Shown: positions 18,122 through 26,748, counted from the stretch's first letter. The stretch: 64,000 bases of DNA from Sphingopyxis jiangsuensis (GCF_016734905.1 NZ_JAERPO010000002.1:1237431-1301430), one strand, 5' to 3'. The notes: generated by a model not told the origin, from the sequence alone. Made by a program: numbers and translations.

Positions 18122-18975
18122 GCGGGCGCCCCGGCCTTCGCCGCTTCCTCCATCGCGATCAGCGCGTCGAACATGCCCGGCGTTTCCTTGTCCCACGCAT
18201 GGCGCTGGCCGATCGTCAGCCCGCCGTCGACGAGCATGTGCGTACCGGTCATGAAGGAGGATTCCTCGCTCGCTAGATAGGCGACGGCGTTGGCGATATC
18301 GTCGGGCTGGCCGCCGCGCGCGACCGGCTGCGCGTTCGCGCTCATCTCGGCGATCACCGCATCGGCCTGGTCCTTCATCGCGCCGGGTACGTCGAGCGAT
18401 GCAGTAAAGATATTGGTGTTGATGAAGCCGGGGCAGATCGCGTTCACGCGGATACCATATTGAGCAAGATCGGTCGCGGCGACCTTGGTCAGGTGGAGTA
18501 CGCCCGCTTTTGCCACTGCATAGGCGGTCGGCGAATAGCCGGCGCCGAGCGCCGCAACGCTCGCCGTGTTGATGATTGCTGCGCCCTTGCGCCCCTTCAT
18601 GTGCGGGCTCGCATAGCGGATGCCCATCGCAACCGACTTGAGCACGAGGTTCATCGTCGCATCCCAGCCCTCGGGCGTGATTTCGTCGATCGGCGCGCGG
18701 TCGCCGCCCGCGGCGGCATTGTTGAAGACGATGTCGATCCCGCCCACCTTCGCCGCGGCGGCGTTCATCAGCGCCTCGATGTCCGAGGGGACCATGACGT
18801 CGCAGCGGACGAACTCGATCTTGCCGTTCGACGTTTCGGCGAGCGCGCGGCCACCCGCTTCGTCGATGTCGGCGGCGAAGACATGCGCGCCTTCGCCCGC
18901 GAGCTTCAGCACCGCGGCCTTGCCGATACCCGATGCCGCGCCGGTGACGACGGCGACCTTGCCTGCGAATCGCAT
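18118..18975 (-). CDS. SDR-family oxidoreductase
   Basis: 285 residues, classical SDR: TGAASGIGKAAVL close to the N-terminus, FAADIDEAGG (Asp suggests NAD), NNAAAGG, NTASVAALG, YAVAK, and FMTGTHMLVDGG near the end. The C-terminal tail ([28 protein letters not shown]) is longer than usual. It overlaps the transporter gene by 4 bases and is divergent from the acyl-CoA dehydrogenase at 19148 across a 172-base gap with three candidate operators. The substrate is unknown. Confidence 0.92.
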   Translation of the reverse strand: MRFAGKVAVVTGAASGIGKAAVLKLAGEGAHVFAADIDEAGGRALAETSNGKIEFVRCDVMVPSDIEALMNAAAAKVGGIDIVFNNAAAGGDRAPIDEITPEGWDATMNLVLKSVAMGIRYASPHMKGRKGAAIINTASVAALGAGYSPTAYAVAKAGVLHLTKVAATDLAQYGIRVNAICPGFINTNIFTASLDVPGAMKDQADAVIAEMSANAQPVARGGQPDDIANAVAYLASEESSFMTGTHMLVDGGLTIGQRHAWDKETPGMFDALIAMEEAAKAGAPA

Positions 18976-19020
18976 GGACCTGCTCTCCCGTTTTCTTTTG
19001 CCACCTAGCTTAGGGGCGAA

Positions 19021-19100
19021 GCGGGGCGCGTCAACGCCCCGCGAATTGACGTTACGGCGCCGTAACGGCCGCGACTCGGGCCAAGTTGACGCTTGCGTAA
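19021..19100. promoter_or_regulatory. Divergent control region with three inverted repeats
   Basis: From left to right: GCGGGGCG-N6-CGCCCCGC (19021-19042), the 16-bp perfect palindrome GTTACGGCGCCGTAAC (19051-19066) and TTGACGCTTGCGTAA (19086-19100). The last two share TTACG/CGTAA half-sites with 16564-16578 and resemble LiuR-type MerR operators. They lie between the divergent SDR and acyl-CoA dehydrogenase genes and could control both. Confidence 0.5.
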
Positions 19101-19147
19101 AGTGGCGGTGACGCCTTAGTCTGGCGAAAGGAAGAGGAGCCTTTGCG

Positions 19148-20344
19148 ATGAGCAATCTTGACGCTTTCCGCGCCGAAGTGCGCGCCTGGCTGGAAGCCAA
19201 TTGCCCCCCCGAAATGCGCGAACCGGTTCGCGACGAGGATGACATCTGCTGGGGCGGACGCAAGTTCGAGTTCAAGAACGCGGCGCAAAAGCAGTGGCTC
19301 GAGCGCTGCGTCGAAAAGGGCTATACCGTCCCCGACTGGCCGACGGCCTATGGCGGCGCGGGGCTCACCCCCGAACAGACGAAGGTCTTCAAACAGGAAA
19401 TGGCGCGGATCAAGGCGCGTCCGCCGCTGCAAAGCTTCGGCATCTGGATGCTCGGCCCCGCGCTCCTCAAATTCGGCACCGAGGAACAGAAGGTCCATTA
19501 TCTGGGCCAGATTGCGCGCGGCGAAATCCGCTGGTGCCAAGGCTATTCGGAGCCCGGCGCGGGGAGCGACCTCGTCTCCCTGCAGACCTTTGGCGAAGAA
19601 GTTACCGATCCAGTGGGGGGCGACCATTGGGTCGTCAACGGCTCGAAGATCTGGACGAGCTATGCCGACAAGGCCGACTGGATCTTCTGCCTCGTCCGCA
19701 CCGACAAGACGAACAAATATCAGGGCATCACCTTCATGCTTTTCGACATGGAAAGCGAAGGCGTGTCGACCAAGCCGATCCTGCTGATTTCGGGCAACAG
19801 CCCGTTCTGCGAAACTTTCTTCGACGATGTGAAGGTGCCAAAGGACCAGTTCGTCGGCGAGGTCAATCGCGGCTGGGACGTCGCCAAATATCTGCTCGGC
19901 CACGAGCGCGAGATGATCTCGGGCGGCGGCGCGGGCGGCGACATGATCAGCGTCGGCGCGCTGTTCGCCAAATCGCTCGGGCTTAACGCCAATGGCGAAC
20001 TCGACGACCCGATCCTGCGCGCCGAAATGGCGGCGTTCGACACCGACGTCTTTGCCTATCGCGCGATGGGCGAGCGCTTCATGGACATGTGGAAAACCGG
20101 CCGCGCGCATCCCGCCAGTTCGAACATGATGAAATATGTGGGGACCGAGCTCAACAAGCGCCGTCACGAACTCGTCATGGCAGGCGGCGGCGCCGACGCG
20201 CTCGAATGGGACAGCGACGAAAGCAAGGGCGGCGCGCGTGCGCGGTCCTGGCTGCGCACCAAGGCCAATTCGATCGAAGGCGGGACGAGCGAGGTCATGC
20301 TCAACGTCATCGCCAAGCGTATCCTCGACCTGCCGGGGGCGTAG
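19148..20344 (+). CDS. Acyl-CoA dehydrogenase, catalytic partner of a pair
   Basis: 398 residues. It shows GYSEPGAGSDLVSLQT, WVVNGSKIWTSYADKADW, a long active-site loop, and SIEGGTSEVMLNVIAKRI carrying the EGGTSE variant of the catalytic Glu motif. Enzymes of this group (for example FadE28/ChsE1-like subunits in steroid degradation) often work as alpha2-beta2 complexes with a shorter adjacent ACAD, as found here at 20392. AGGAAGAGGAG precedes the ATG. First gene of the rightward unit 19148-22469. Confidence 0.92.
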   Translation: MSNLDAFRAEVRAWLEANCPPEMREPVRDEDDICWGGRKFEFKNAAQKQWLERCVEKGYTVPDWPTAYGGAGLTPEQTKVFKQEMARIKARPPLQSFGIWMLGPALLKFGTEEQKVHYLGQIARGEIRWCQGYSEPGAGSDLVSLQTFGEEVTDPVGGDHWVVNGSKIWTSYADKADWIFCLVRTDKTNKYQGITFMLFDMESEGVSTKPILLISGNSPFCETFFDDVKVPKDQFVGEVNRGWDVAKYLLGHEREMISGGGAGGDMISVGALFAKSLGLNANGELDDPILRAEMAAFDTDVFAYRAMGERFMDMWKTGRAHPASSNMMKYVGTELNKRRHELVMAGGGADALEWDSDESKGGARARSWLRTKANSIEGGTSEVMLNVIAKRILDLPGA

Positions 20345-20351
20345 AAGGAAT

Positions 20352-20380
20352 CAAGCCCTCTCCTTCAGGGGAGGGGCTTA
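20352..20380. repeat. Repeat family A, single-hairpin fragment (A2)
   Basis: CAAGCCCTCTCCTTCAGGGG followed by AGGGGCTTA forms one terminal hairpin of the MITE-like family. It lies in the 47-base gap between the two acyl-CoA dehydrogenase genes, directly before the ribosome-binding site TAGGAGAC. Confidence 0.7.
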
Positions 20381-20391
20381 GGAGACAAGAC

Positions 20392-21510
20392 ATGCCGCTC
20401 TATCACAATGACGACCAGGCGATGCTCAAGGACAGCGTTGCGCCTTTCGTGGCCGAACAGGCACCGGTGTCGCACCTTCGCAAGCTCCGCGACAGTTCCG
20501 ACGCCACCGGCTTCTCGCGCGACCTCTGGGCGCAGTTCACCGAAATGGGCCTGCCGGGCATGCTCGTTCCCGAGGAGCATGGCGGCCTCGGCATGGGGCA
20601 TTTGGAGGCGGGTATCGTGCTCGAGGAAATCGGCCGCAACCTCACCCCCTCGCCCTTCCTTTCGACCAGCGTCGGCGCAGTCGCCGCGCTCGCCAAGGCA
20701 GGCGGCACGCAGGCGGGCCGCTGGCTTCCCGCGATTGCGGGCGGCGAGGCGATCGTTGCGCTCGCGATCGACGAGGGCGCCAAGCACCGCCCCGACCGCA
20801 TCGCGACGACCGCGACGCGCAGCGGCAACGGCTTCCGCCTCAACGGCAAGAAGAGCTTCGTCCTCCACGGCCATGTTGCCGACATGAGCATCGTCGCGGC
20901 GAAGACCGACGGCGGCATCACGCTGTTCGCGGTGCCCAAGGATGCCAAGGGCATGACCGCCGATCCGCGCCGCCTCGTCGACTCCAGCCTCGCGAGCCAC
21001 GTCACCCTCGACGGCGTCGAAGTTGATGCCGACGCGGTCATCGGCGAGGTCGATGCGGGCGGCGACATCCTCGACGCCTTGCTCGCCGCGACGCGCACCG
21101 GCGCCGCCGCCGAAATGGTGGGCGTCGGGCAGGGCGCGATGGACATGACCGTCACCTACCTCAAGGAGCGCAAGCAGTTCGGCAAGCTGATCGGCGAGTT
21201 CCAGGGCCTCCAGCACCGCGCCGCGCATCTTTATGGCGAGATGGAAGTCGCGCGCGCGACCGTCATGAAGGCGCAGCAACTGCTCGACGAGGGCAGCGAG
21301 GGCGCAAGGCTGATGGTCTCGGTCGCCAAGGCCAAGGCCGGTCGCGCCGCGAACCTTGCCGTCCGCGAGGGCGTCCAGATGCACGGCGGCATCGGCATGA
21401 CCGACGAATATGACATCGGCCTCTATATGAAGCGCGACCGCGCGCTCGCCGAATATATGGGCGACGTGCATTATCACATCGACCAGGTCGCACGGATGAA
21501 CGGCTACTGA
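20392..21510 (+). CDS. Acyl-CoA dehydrogenase, short partner subunit
   Basis: 372 residues with the ACAD fold: GLPGMLVPEEHGGLGMGHLE, LNGKKSFVLHG, YLKERKQFGKLIGEFQ, REGVQMHGGIGMTDEYD. At the C-terminus the expected EGT(N/S) catalytic motif is absent; the sequence reads DRALAEYMGDVHYHIDQVARM. This matches the non-catalytic, FAD-site-contributing subunit of heteromeric acyl-CoA dehydrogenases. The upstream EGGTSE-bearing ACAD is the probable partner. AGGAG lies 9 bases before the ATG. Some enzymes of this group act alone, so pairing is inference. Confidence 0.9.
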   Translation: MPLYHNDDQAMLKDSVAPFVAEQAPVSHLRKLRDSSDATGFSRDLWAQFTEMGLPGMLVPEEHGGLGMGHLEAGIVLEEIGRNLTPSPFLSTSVGAVAALAKAGGTQAGRWLPAIAGGEAIVALAIDEGAKHRPDRIATTATRSGNGFRLNGKKSFVLHGHVADMSIVAAKTDGGITLFAVPKDAKGMTADPRRLVDSSLASHVTLDGVEVDADAVIGEVDAGGDILDALLAATRTGAAAEMVGVGQGAMDMTVTYLKERKQFGKLIGEFQGLQHRAAHLYGEMEVARATVMKAQQLLDEGSEGARLMVSVAKAKAGRAANLAVREGVQMHGGIGMTDEYDIGLYMKRDRALAEYMGDVHYHIDQVARMNGY

Positions 21511-21518
21511 GCGATCGA

Positions 21519-21650
21519 AAGCCCCTCCCCTTCAGGGGAGGGCAGCGAGACTTGGCAGCTTGCTGCCTAGTCACAGCGGGTGGGGGGCCAGAGGCCTTGC
21601 ACCACGCCGCGACTCTCACCCCAACCCCTCCCCTCAAGGGGAGGGGCTTC
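21519..21650. repeat. MITE-like ~130-bp repeat, copy A3 (inverted)
   Basis: It starts AAGCCCCTCCCCTTCAGGGG and ends CCTCCCCTCAAGGGGAGGGG. Internal order (GGCAGC-TT-GCTGCC, then CAGCGGGTGGGG, then GGCCTTGCAC) is the reverse complement of copies A1 and A4. The middle palindrome is degraded here. It sits between the short ACAD gene and the SDR gene, ending 15 bases before the latter's start. Confidence 0.8.
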
Positions 21651-21665
21651 AAAGGAGCCCAGCTT

Positions 21666-22469
21666 ATGAACCTCCAGGACATGTTCGGCCTCGACGGCCG
21701 CATCGCTCTCGTCACCGGCGGCTCGCGCGGCATCGGCAAGATGATCGTCGAGGGCTATCTCGCCGCAGGCTGCGCGCGCGTTTACATCTCGGCGCGCAAG
21801 AGCGCGCAGATCGAGGAAGCCGTCGCCGACTTCGAAACGCGCTATCCGGGCAAGGTCGTCGGCCTCCCTGTCGACCTCTCGACCGTCGAAGGCTGTCGCG
21901 CGCTCGCCAAGGAGCTGGAGGCGCGCGAGCAAAGGCTCGACATCCTCGTCAACAATGCCGGCGCAGCATGGGGCGAGCCGTTCGAGGGCTTTCCCGAGGC
22001 GGGCTGGGACAAGGTGATGGACATCAATGTCAAATCGCCCTTCTTCCTGACGCAGGCGCTCCACGGATTGCTCAAGGCGGGCGGTACCCACGATCGTCCG
22101 GCAAAGGTCATCAACATCGGCTCGATCGACGGCATGCGCCTCAATCCGTGGGAGACGTACAGCTATCATGCGTCGAAGGCGGCGATCCTCTATTTGACCA
22201 AGCGCATGGCGGCGCGGCTCGTGCAGGATCATATCCTCGTCACCGCCATCGCCCCCGGCGCCTTCCAGTCGGACATGAACAAGGCCGCGCGCGACCATGG
22301 CGATGCGGTCGCGAAAGCGATCCCGACGAAGCGCATCGGTGTGCCCGAGGACATGGCCGGCGCGGCCATCTTCCTCGCGTCAAAGGCGGGCGATTACGTC
22401 GTTGGCGACACGATCACCGTCGACGGCGGACTCGTGCATGGCGATGTGCGGACGAGCATAGACGCCTGA
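21666..22469 (+). CDS. SDR-family oxidoreductase
   Basis: 267 residues, classical SDR: TGGSRGIGKMIVEG near residue 16, NNAGAAWG, Ser in INIGSIDGMR, YSYHASK active site, and DYVVGDTITVDGG at the end. ARK after the second strand favours NADP(H). It resembles RhlG/FabG-like 3-oxoacyl reductases. AAAGGAG precedes the ATG, right after the inverted MITE-like repeat. Third gene of the rightward acyl-CoA dehydrogenase unit; it may reduce or oxidise a 3-hydroxyacyl-CoA. The exact substrate is unknown. Confidence 0.92.
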   Translation: MNLQDMFGLDGRIALVTGGSRGIGKMIVEGYLAAGCARVYISARKSAQIEEAVADFETRYPGKVVGLPVDLSTVEGCRALAKELEAREQRLDILVNNAGAAWGEPFEGFPEAGWDKVMDINVKSPFFLTQALHGLLKAGGTHDRPAKVINIGSIDGMRLNPWETYSYHASKAAILYLTKRMAARLVQDHILVTAIAPGAFQSDMNKAARDHGDAVAKAIPTKRIGVPEDMAGAAIFLASKAGDYVVGDTITVDGGLVHGDVRTSIDA

Positions 22470-22476
22470 GGCGATC

Positions 22477-22576
22477 ACGTCATTGCGAGCGAAGCGAAGC
22501 AATCTCCAGCTAACCGATTGTTGCGCTGCCCGCTGTAGATTGCTTCACCCGGCGTTGCCGGGTTCGCAATGACGGT
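22477..22576. repeat. CGTCATTGCGAG/CAATGACG paired repeat
   Basis: CGTCATTGCGAGCGAAGCGA on the left faces TTGCCGGGTTCGCAATGACG on the right, with AGCAATC and GATTGCT as a second nested pair. This arrangement is a familiar alphaproteobacterial intergenic palindrome. It separates the SDR gene from the lipoprotein promoter and could end the upstream transcript. Confidence 0.7.
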
Positions 22577-22587
22577 GTGCGGCGCAA

Positions 22588-22615
22588 TTGACTCCCTCGC
22601 TCCTTGGTGTATTAT
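22588..22615 (+). promoter_or_regulatory. Predicted sigma-70 type promoter of lipoprotein gene
   Basis: TTGACT (22588-22593), 16-base spacer, TATTAT (22610-22615). The boxes are strikingly AT-rich against their surroundings and stand 28 bases upstream of the ATG at 22643. The predicted transcript start would fall near 22622. Confidence 0.6.
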
Positions 22616-22635
22616 TTAACTAACTCACCAAGGAG
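22600..22635 (+). promoter_or_regulatory. 10-bp inverted repeat spanning promoter and Shine-Dalgarno
   Basis: CTCCTTGGTG (22600-22609) and CACCAAGGAG (22626-22635) are perfect complements separated by 16 bases. The right arm contains AAGGAG, the ribosome-binding site; the left arm lies in the spacer of the predicted promoter. In read-through RNA it would sequester the ribosome site; in DNA it could be an operator. Confidence 0.55.
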
Positions 22636-22642
22636 ACCCGCC

Positions 22643-23167
22643 ATGCGCTTCGCTTATCTGATTGTCCCGACGCTCCTCCTCGCCGCGTGCGGGCAGGAGG
22701 AGAAATCCGAAGCAAAGGGCGACATCCCCGACGTCTCTATCAACGCGGGTGGCGATGGCGGCAATGTCGAGATCACCTCGGGCAAGGACGGCGGCAAGGT
22801 TCGCATCGGCGGCGACAAGGTTGCGATCAACATCGATATACCCGATTTCGTCGACCTCGATGTCGAGGGCGATTTCGATATCGACGGCGTTTCGCTCTAC
22901 CCCGACAGCAAGGTGACCAAGGTCGACGTCAACGCCCGCGACCGGAAGGACGGTGCAAAGGCGACGGTGACGCTCGGCTTCACCTCGCCGGCGACGCCTG
23001 CGGTCGCGGCCGACTGGATGGCCGCCGAATTCGCCAAAAAGGGCAAGACCGTGACGCGCAGCGGCAACAGCCTGTCGGGCACCGACGAGGATGGCGACGC
23101 CTTCACCATCGACTTCCGCCCCGACGGCGCGGCGTCAAAGGGCGAGGTGCGGATCATCTCGAAATAG
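22643..23167 (+). CDS. Acidic putative lipoprotein, unknown function
   Basis: 174 residues. Signal peptide MRFAYLIVPTLLLAAC with lipobox LAAC. A Gly/Asp-rich stretch follows (NAGGDGGNVEITSGKDGGKV), then a beta-rich region with alternating Asp-containing strands (INIDIPDFVDLDVEGDFDID), and a C-terminal domain ending in FTIDFRPDGAASKGEVRIISK. The pattern resembles DUF4097-like or adhesin-like beta structures, but no family is certain. It has its own promoter and an inverted repeat at its ribosome site. Convergent with ppc, 46 bases apart. Confidence 0.8.
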   Translation: MRFAYLIVPTLLLAACGQEEKSEAKGDIPDVSINAGGDGGNVEITSGKDGGKVRIGGDKVAINIDIPDFVDLDVEGDFDIDGVSLYPDSKVTKVDVNARDRKDGAKATVTLGFTSPATPAVAADWMAAEFAKKGKTVTRSGNSLSGTDEDGDAFTIDFRPDGAASKGEVRIISK

Positions 23168-23213
23168 CCGGAGCGCCCACACACCTTCGCCGGGATGACG
23201 GAAGAGGAATTCT

Positions 23214-25892
23214 CTACCCGCTGTTCCGCAGCGCCGTCGCGATCGCGTTGATCGTCAGCTGGATGCCCTCGGCGATGCGCGGGTCGGTTTCGCCCGCGCG
23301 GTGACGCTTCATCAGCTCGATCTGCAAAAGGTTGAGCGGTTCGATATAGGGAAGTCGTAGCCGGATCGACGCTTCGAGCGCCGGGTTCTTTTCGAGCAGC
23401 CGCGACTGGCCGGTGATCTTGAGCAGCCCGTCGTGCGCGCGGTGCCAGCCGTCGCGGATGCGCGCGAAGATCGCATCATGTCCGTCGACCTCGCCCGCGA
23501 GCTCGGCATAGCGCGCCGCGATACCCATGTCGGACTTGGCGAGCACCATCTCCATGTTTCCGAGCAGCGCGGCAAAGAAGGGCGAGCTTTGCGCCATGTC
23601 GGCAAGCAGCGCCTGATCGTCGAACGCCGCGAACGCCTCGCCCGTGCCGTACCAGCCGGGCAGCATCGTGCGCGCCTGCGCCCAGCTGAACACCCAGGGG
23701 ATAGCGCGCAGATCCTCGATTGCCGTGCTCTTCTTGCGGCTCGACGGGCGCGATCCGATCTTGAGCGTCGCGATCTCGGCGATCGGCGTCATCGCGCGGA
23801 AGAAATCCTTGAACGCCGGGGTGCCATAGACAAGGTCGCGATAGGCGGCGAAGGCTGTGTCCGACAAAGCGTCCATCGCGGCCGTAAAGGTCTCGCTCGC
23901 ATCGCCGCCAAGACTCTCGGGCTCGAGGCTCGCGAGCAGGCTCGCCGACACCATCGCCTCCAGGTTCGTCGCGGCGCTGTCGACGGTGCCATATTTGGCG
24001 GCGATGACCTCGCCCTGTTCGGTGATGCGGATGCGTCCCTGCACCGTGCCCGCGGGCTGCGCGCGGATCGCGGCAAAGGCGCTGCCGCCGCCGCGCCCGA
24101 CCGCGCCGCCGCGGCCGTGGAACAGCTGCATCGCGGTGTCGGCTTCCTCGAACACCGGGGTCAGCGCCTGCGACGCCTGATGCAGCCCCCAGGTCGAGGT
24201 GAAATAGCCGCCGTCCTTGTTCGAATCGGAATAGCCGATCATCACTTCCTGATGACCGCGCACCCCGACCTGCGGGCCGACCTCGGGCATCGCGAAATAG
24301 CGGCGCATGATGTCGGGCGCGCGGCTCAAATCGTCGATCGTCTCGAACAAGGGCACGACCATCAGGTTGCCCGCGCCGGCGTCGGTGCCGCTCCGCCACA
24401 GCCCGCCTTCGCGTGCGAGGACATGCACCTCGAGCAGGTCGGACAGGTCCTGCGCCATCGAGATGATCCACTGGCAGATCGCATCCTGGCCCAGCCGCGC
24501 GCGCACTTCGGCGGCGGCGTGGACGATCGCGAGTTCGCCCGCGGTCTCCTCGCTCCATTCGTGCCATTGCGCGGCGAGCGGCCGGTCGCTCTGCAGCTCG
24601 GCGGTGAGCAGCGCGACGCGCGCCGCTTCGTCCAGCGCCAGATAATCGTCGCACACCCCCGCGACCTTGAGCAGTTCGGCGAGCACGCGTTCGTGGACCG
24701 CGCTGTTCTGCCGCATGTCGAGCGTCGCGAGGTGGAAGCCGAAGACCTCGACCGCACGGATAAGCCTCCCGAGTGCGCCGATGCCGCCGAGCTGGCCTTC
24801 GCCGCTCGCCGTCAGGCCGTTCGCGATGGTGACGAGGTCGCGGCGGAAATCGCCCGGCGCGGCATAGGCATCGCCCGCGAGCGCCGACGGCCGCGGCGGC
24901 GCCTTGCCGACGATCGCGGAATAGGTCGCGCACAGCCGCGCGTAGATGCCCGAAATCGCACGCCGATAGGGCTCGTCGCTGCGGCTCGGCGCAGTGTCGC
25001 CGCTCGCTTCGGCGAGCGCGATCACCGCGTCGGGGACGGGCGCGAGGCTCGCCGATACCGACAGCTCGGCGCCGAGCGCGTGGACCGCGTCGATATAATG
25101 GCCGATCACCGCCGCGGCATTGCGGCTCGTCGCGAGCTTCAGTGTCTCGGCGGTGACAAAGGGATTGCCGTCGCGGTCGCCGCCGATCCAGCTTCCGACG
25201 CGCAGGAAGCTCGCGGGGCGCTGCCCCAGCTCCTTTTCCCAGCGCGCGTAAAGCTTCGGCACGACCGGCAGGAAGACGTCGCGCAAATAGGTCAGCGCAT
25301 TGTCGATCTCGTCGGCGACGAACAATTTTTCGGTGCGCAGCGGGCGCGTCTGCCACAACAGCACGACCTGCCGCCGGATCGCATCCTCGATCACATCGCC
25401 TTCGGGCGTCTCGTCGGCGCCTGCGTCGCGCATCCGCATCAGCTCGGCAATGCGGTTCTTGTGGTCGAGCATCGACTTGCGGCGCACCTCGGTCGGATGC
25501 GCGGTGAGCACCGGCGCGATCAACCCGGCGCCGAGCAGCGCGGCGACCGCTTCGCTGTCGATCCCGTCGGCCTTCAGCTTGTCGAGCGCGGCGGCGACGG
25601 TCGCCTCGGGCTCGGCAGCGACGCCCTGCCGGTCCTCGGCAAGATTGGCGAGCATCGAAAAAAGCATGAAGCCGCGGACGAAAGCGATGGTGTCGTCGAG
25701 GCTGAGTGCATCGAGCCCCGGGTCGATCGCCTCGGCCCCCGCGATGCCGCGATGCCGGTCGACGCTCGACGAACGGATATATTCGGTCTGACGGAACAGC
25801 TTGTCGCCGCCATAGGCGCGAATGACGTCGCCGAGGATTCGCCCGAGATAACGAATGTCGGGATTCTGCGAAATCTGGATAGGTGGGCCCAT
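23214..25892 (-). CDS. ppc: Phosphoenolpyruvate carboxylase
   Basis: 892 residues, full length for the family. It adds bicarbonate to PEP to give oxaloacetate (anaplerosis). Catalytic motifs are TAHPTEVRRKSMLDH (catalytic His), GYSDSNKDGGYFTS, FHGRGGAVGRGGG and RITEQGEVIAAKYG. The usual C-terminal xNTG appears as RNSG. Start at MGPPIQISQNPDIRYLG is preferred over longer in-frame options that give unstructured residues; its ribosome site is weak (AAAGACG). Replenishing oxaloacetate fits a strain that burns propionyl- and acetyl-CoA. Confidence 0.96.
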   Translation of the reverse strand: MGPPIQISQNPDIRYLGRILGDVIRAYGGDKLFRQTEYIRSSSVDRHRGIAGAEAIDPGLDALSLDDTIAFVRGFMLFSMLANLAEDRQGVAAEPEATVAAALDKLKADGIDSEAVAALLGAGLIAPVLTAHPTEVRRKSMLDHKNRIAELMRMRDAGADETPEGDVIEDAIRRQVVLLWQTRPLRTEKLFVADEIDNALTYLRDVFLPVVPKLYARWEKELGQRPASFLRVGSWIGGDRDGNPFVTAETLKLATSRNAAAVIGHYIDAVHALGAELSVSASLAPVPDAVIALAEASGDTAPSRSDEPYRRAISGIYARLCATYSAIVGKAPPRPSALAGDAYAAPGDFRRDLVTIANGLTASGEGQLGGIGALGRLIRAVEVFGFHLATLDMRQNSAVHERVLAELLKVAGVCDDYLALDEAARVALLTAELQSDRPLAAQWHEWSEETAGELAIVHAAAEVRARLGQDAICQWIISMAQDLSDLLEVHVLAREGGLWRSGTDAGAGNLMVVPLFETIDDLSRAPDIMRRYFAMPEVGPQVGVRGHQEVMIGYSDSNKDGGYFTSTWGLHQASQALTPVFEEADTAMQLFHGRGGAVGRGGGSAFAAIRAQPAGTVQGRIRITEQGEVIAAKYGTVDSAATNLEAMVSASLLASLEPESLGGDASETFTAAMDALSDTAFAAYRDLVYGTPAFKDFFRAMTPIAEIATLKIGSRPSSRKKSTAIEDLRAIPWVFSWAQARTMLPGWYGTGEAFAAFDDQALLADMAQSSPFFAALLGNMEMVLAKSDMGIAARYAELAGEVDGHDAIFARIRDGWHRAHDGLLKITGQSRLLEKNPALEASIRLRLPYIEPLNLLQIELMKRHRAGETDPRIAEGIQLTINAIATALRNSG

Positions 25893-26035
25893 AATGCGTC
25901 TTTGCTGCACCTGCGAAGGCACAGGGTCAAGCGGCGCATAGCTATGCGCGCAGCTTTTGTGCGCGCCTGGCGGCTTGCTCACGGCCTCGATTATGCGCCG
26001 GCATCGCGCCTTGGTCCATTATATCGCGCGGCCTG

Positions 26036-26602
26036 CTACCCCTCCAGTTCGACATCCCAATAGAGCCAGTCGATCCAGCTTTCGTGGAGGTAACCCGGCG
26101 GAAAGGCGCGGCCATTGTCCTGCAGCTGCCAGCTCGTCGGGCGCCACGGCTGGCGATAGATCGGCATATGCGCCTGCGCCGGGGTGCGCCCGCCTTTCTT
26201 GAGGTTGCACGGCGCGCAGGCGGTGGTGACATTTTCCCACGTCGTACGGCCGCCCAGCCGGCGCGGAACGACATGGTCGAAGGTCAGGTCCCTGCCCGAC
26301 CCGCAATATTGGCACGCGAAACGGTCGCGCAGGAACAGGTTGAAGCGCGTGAACGCCGGATGCTGCGACGGCTTCACATACTGGCGCAGCGCGATCACGC
26401 TGGGGATCGGCATCGTGCGCGTCGGCGAATGGATTTCGCGCTCGTAATTTTCGACGATGGTGACGCGGTCGAGGAAAACCGCCTTGACCGCCGTCTGCCA
26501 CGGCCACAGGCTCAAGGGATAATAGCTGAGCGGCGTATAGTCGGCGTTGAGAACGAGGGCCGGACAGGAATCGGGATGCCGGGCGAGATCGGGATGGAAC
26601 AT
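26036..26602 (-). CDS. HNH endonuclease family protein
   Basis: 188 residues. The core is zinc-finger/HNH: CQYCG, FDHVVPRRLGGRTTWENVTTACAPCNLKKGGR. The preceding region (VLNADYTPLSYYPLSLWPWQTAVKAVFLDRV) is the conserved N-terminus of a stand-alone HNH group common in proteobacteria and cyanobacteria. Function is unknown; nuclease activity is assumed from the motif. Start chosen at MFHPDLARHP. Divergent from the tRNA-modifying synthetase gene. Confidence 0.88.
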   Translation of the reverse strand: MFHPDLARHPDSCPALVLNADYTPLSYYPLSLWPWQTAVKAVFLDRVTIVENYEREIHSPTRTMPIPSVIALRQYVKPSQHPAFTRFNLFLRDRFACQYCGSGRDLTFDHVVPRRLGGRTTWENVTTACAPCNLKKGGRTPAQAHMPIYRQPWRPTSWQLQDNGRAFPPGYLHESWIDWLYWDVELEG

Positions 26603-26730
26603 GGCTTTTGGACGCTGCCCCCTATGCTGCGCGGGATGGCGCGCCACTGCCGTTCCCGAGTGACAGCATCATTACATGACGTATCTGACTCGCGCGTCAA
26701 GGGGGCATCTGCCTCAACATATGGAATGAT

Positions 26731-26748
26731 TGTGGCGTTGATGCCACA
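26731..26748. promoter_or_regulatory. Perfect inverted repeat before gluQ
   Basis: TGTGGC-GTTGAT-GCCACA lies 24 bases upstream of the gluQ start in the divergent HNH/gluQ gap. The surrounding 26690-26760 segment is AT-richer than average, as expected for a promoter region. It could be an operator or a leader hairpin. Confidence 0.4.

Noticed and set aside
23433..26063. Over 870-codon open frame opposite ppc
   Set aside because: Antisense shadow of PEP carboxylase; low-complexity Arg/Ala-rich translation, no family motif.
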